This document shows, piece after piece, positions 60,786 through 64,000 of a stretch of DNA of 64,000 bases. Position numbers and translations under genes: made by a program. The notes below the pieces were generated by a model. It worked only from the letters and a program-made list of their open reading frames with translations. It searched no databases and was not told the DNA's origin. The first letter of the stretch is position 1; every line of letters begins with the position of its first letter. Source of the DNA: Glandiceps talaboti (taxonomy: Eukaryota; Hemichordata; Enteropneusta; Spengelidae); NCBI RefSeq assembly GCF_964340395.1, contig NC_135570.1, positions 7,494,822 through 7,558,821 of the forward strand, given 5' to 3'.

Positions 60786-60982
60786 TCATTTTTATTAGCA
60801 TAAAGAAAGTGTTAATTTATCATAATGGATTTTTTATCTCTTCAAATCTCTCAAACGCGTTTCATGAATTCCAACGTCGTATAAAAGAACGTAATTTCAC
60901 ACATGAATGGTCACTGTCAAATATGACAGATTTGATGACAATATTGAAAAAAATATTGCCTGAAGAGGAATATTTATCATGA
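60786..60982 (+). CDS. Weak candidate terminal exon, unknown
   Basis: After CATCTACAG (acceptor-like), a frame encodes IFISIKKVLIYHNGFFISSN, LSNAFHEFQRRIKERNF, THEWSLSNMTDLMTILKKIL, PEEEYLS and stops. It has an even, amphipathic, non-repetitive composition that looks like a real protein C-terminus. No homologue is recognised and no polyadenylation signal is close behind. It may instead be part of a transposon. Confidence 0.25.
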
Positions 60983-61143
60983 TATTAATCTGAAATTGTC
61001 TTAAATTATGACAGAAAATGTAGCGATGATTGATTGTATTCACAGAAAATATGAATTATGATTTATCTACACGGTGATTCAATATGAATGATAAACAAGG
61101 TAAATATTAATGAAAATCGATGTACGTGTACATTGGGAGCCAT

Positions 61144-61498
61144 ATTAGGCGTAAAAAAATATGATTGTTTGGTTCCAGTTACCCGACCCCACCTAGTTTT
61201 TCACTAGGTGTCAACCCTGAACTTCTTTTTACATATTTGAGAAAAATCGCAAAAACTGTGAAGTCTCATGAGAAATAGTGGATGTGACAATATAAAACTG
61301 TTCTTCCAATCTGTAATGGCTGTACATCTGATAGAATGAAATAAATAACACAGAGACCATATGGAAAATAATGGAAAACCTGAACTAGACACTCACACAG
61401 AAAAAAAAAATCATAAAATAAAATAAAAAATCTACCTACCCCACCTATTCTAAAATTGAGTGTAATCAGAACCCACACAATTTTTTTTATTAGGCCTT
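61144..61498. mobile_element. Inverted-repeat element, family 4, copy 4
   Basis: Starts TTAGGCGTAAAAAAATATGA, with CCCGACCCCACCTAG. It ends CTACCTACCCCACCTATTCT and ACACAATTTTTTTTATTAGG, which is the inverse of the start. Length about 355 bp. Confidence 0.65.
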
Positions 61499-62229
61499 TA
61501 TTCACATTTGCAAATTAACAAAAATTCCAATGCCCTTACAATTTGGGTTGATAAATGTTTGAAACTTTAACGAGCAAAATAACACAAATATTTTGGTCTT
61601 TTCTAATTTCTTGAAACTTAAAACCGATTCAGATTAAAACCTTGGTCTGAAAATCTGTTGTTTGGCAGAGCTATAGAAAAAGCTGGTCCAAATCAAGGGA
61701 TCAAGAATGTAATCCTTAATAAGATAAAACTAATGCCTTGGATTAAAACATTGGCCTTATGTTAAAATTTGTGTTGGTATTTCAATTTAACATTGCAAAA
61801 AATAAGACATAATCGTTGTTCAAAGGAAGACATACAAAAATCAATTTATCAAAATCAAACACTTGCAGACTATTATTCTACACTTGTCATAAACAAACAT
61901 ACCTTGATTTTAACATTTGACCTTTCAGATGAAGGTCAAGGTCAACATCAAATAAGAAACTGCCTTGTTGGAATAGGAGGAACACTTGACCTTGCAGGTG
62001 AAAGTAAAGATGAAAAGTAATACTTTTACATCAAACTGAACCATAAGAATACACAACTGGCGAATATAGAGCAGTGAATTTGCTTGCTTGAAGTGAGCTT
62101 CAGTCGCAACAATTTAGGTAAAGACAGCAAGATAACTATAACTAAGATATCAAAACGTGTTCAGTTAATTATTGTGAAAAAATTTGAACAAAAGCTACAC
62201 ATATTAGTAAAAAGTTAAAGGACATTTAC

Positions 62230-62600
62230 GAACAACTTTGGGACAAATTTGAATGAAAGCTACCAAAATCTTCGTGAGAAATTTCAAACGAAAACTACAA
62301 ACATCTTTGTGACAAATTGAATGAACACAACAAAAACATTATGTATTGCAACAAATTTGAACAAAAGCTAAACATGTCTTTGCGACGTATTTGAATGAAA
62401 GCGACAAAAATTTCTGCATTTAACAAATATGAAACAAAAAGCTACAAATATCTCTGTTCCAAATTAGAACAAAAGGTACAAAAAATTCAGTGTTGTAACA
62501 CATTTGAACAAAAAGCTACATGTCACATCATGACATCTTTGTGACAAATATGAATGACAGTTATAAAAGCATCTTTTTGTCAGAAATTTGATTGACAGTT
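62230..62600. repeat. Degenerate tandem repeat (about 40-60 bp; TTTGAACAAAAGCTACA)
   Basis: Recurring ACAAATTTGAATGAAAGCTA and CATCTTTGTGACAAATTTGA in about eight diverged units. Period is irregular. Confidence 0.7.
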
Positions 62601-63435
62601 ACACTAATTATACATAACCAGGAAATGAACATGATACTTCTACTGCATGAGTTAAACTCTCATGCAAAGGAACACGAAATGAACAACGTTCAACCTCCTC
62701 CTACTGGGCTATTAAAACTGCATCTTTTATATATGCATGACAATATTATTGATTTTGTAAAGATAAAAGCATCGTATCATTGCAATCTTTGAAGTGTGGG
62801 GATCATGTTACATGCTTTTTAAGTTGAAATGACACTTCAAGATACAATAATCCATCAATCAAATTGTGTGATGATAATGGATAATAAATGAATGATTGCA
62901 GTGTTGCTATTAAAGGCTAAGTGTGTTTTTAATGGATCTCTGCCATAGCTTTCTCTTCACAAGCTGTAAACTATGTCAAGGACTTGAACTTTGCTTCAAA
63001 AAAAAAAGATTATGTGCGTAACATTGCATTAATGTACAACATTTTTTTTTAATTGGAGTTCAATATTTTTATTTTCTCATAAAACTGCAATATTATCGGT
63101 GGACAATCTTTAAAGGGATGAAAACAATTTTGGTTTCCATGGCGCAGGGACAGACATTTGACAAGAGAAACCAAGCTATTACTTGAATTTTACAGACAAT
63201 ATTATTATCTCAGCACAACAGTATAATAATTCTACAAGTACAGCAATTTTTTTTCTTCTGTATTTTTCTTAATGCAAGAGGACCATTTAATTTTTTTGTG
63301 TGTTATACTCGGCAAAGGTATTCAACATTTTTTATTATCTGTTTATTCATACAAAGTAAATATTTTTTGTGTTGCATTGCTTCTCTGTTTTTTACAGTGA
63401 CTTTAATCAATTTTGAATATTTTTGGCCAAACACA
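62601..63435. other. Unassigned right-hand flank
   Basis: No recognisable gene or repeat until the CAAT tract. AT-rich. Confidence 0.5.
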
Positions 63436-63482
<47 letters not shown>

Positions 63483-63484
63483 TA
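63436..63484. repeat. (CAAT)n microsatellite
   Basis: Twelve CAAT units. Confidence 0.95.
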
Positions 63485-63867
63485 TTCTTTTCTGCACATT
63501 GACATCTTTTACATACCTGGATAAATAGGTATTGCCAAAGCAACAAAAGATAATGTTCAAATTACTGAGTGAGATTTTATAAAATGGAAAAACAAAATAA
63601 GAAAATAGATCCCTGATAAATTCCAATTACAGAAGCGATTAGCATGTGACCTTTATATAAAAGATAAAAAAAATTGATATCTTTGTATAGATCTTGAGGC
63701 ATGTGATTATGTAGTGTGTGTTTTTTACAGATTGTGTTGATGATTTATAATGCTCAAAGCGATCTATTCGATGAAATATGAACAAAATGAAGAATGATTC
63801 ATGTTATTCATTGATAAGATTAATAAAAAGACCCAGTAAATTCATTTAGCTATTAAATTTGGCAGGT

Positions 63868-63936
<69 letters not shown>

Positions 63937-64000
63937 GGCAGGCAGGCAGACAGACAGACAGGTAGACAGACAGACACACAGACACACAGACACACACAAA
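63868..64000. repeat. (CAGA)n microsatellite at window end
   Basis: Imperfect CAGACAGA tract with GGCA and CACA variants, continuing past the window. Confidence 0.95.

Noticed and set aside
61769-62020. 83-codon ORF with TGACCTTG-type motifs
   Set aside because: Composition is plausible but there is no start context, domain or splice support. Kept only as a note beside the 60786 candidate.

Overview
This is a eukaryotic (metazoan) nuclear window: AT-rich, with spliced GT-AG exons, long introns and dense interspersed and tandem repeats. The one protein-coding gene I can name is the 5' part of a cGMP-dependent protein kinase gene, PRKG2-like, on the minus strand. Six exons join in frame: 30412-30929, 6575-6741, 5409-5522, 4573-4678, 3500-3641 and 324-418. 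They encode about 380 residues: an N-terminal coiled coil and autoinhibitory segment, all of cyclic-nucleotide-binding domain A, and the first part of domain B. The rest of domain B and the kinase domain lie beyond the left edge. The gene, repeat content and SINE/LINE types suggest a marine-invertebrate-like animal, but I cannot name the phylum.

Layout. 1-265 is a truncated tRNA-derived SINE. 324-6741 holds exons 6 to 2, with repeat-rich introns of 0.7-3.1 kb. 6742-30411 is the 23.7-kb intron 1, with a SINE, inverted-repeat (MITE-like) elements, tandem repeats and one LINE-type tail. 30412-30929 is exon 1, followed upstream by a compact promoter-like stretch (ETS, CRE and TATA-like sites). 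31-64 kb has no gene I can recognise. It holds a 34-copy, 43-bp minisatellite (34833-36297), several long microsatellites, at least ten inverted-repeat element families, a second tRNA-SINE, two decayed LINE reverse-transcriptase C-termini (47884-48252 and 58297-58570) and a few weak exon candidates.

The most informative gene-level observation is the start of the kinase. The first ATG is in a poor context. A second in-frame ATG, 33 codons later, is in a strong context and begins with a Met-Gly-Asn-Gly N-myristoylation-type sequence like the N-terminus I remember for vertebrate PRKG2. The gene may therefore make membrane-anchored and soluble forms by start-site choice. The most striking non-coding structures are the homogenised minisatellite, an octamer-bearing tandem array, a three-copy TCATGTGA array, RFX-like palindromes, and nested foldback elements. 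I see no clear prokaryote-like or defence-type system.
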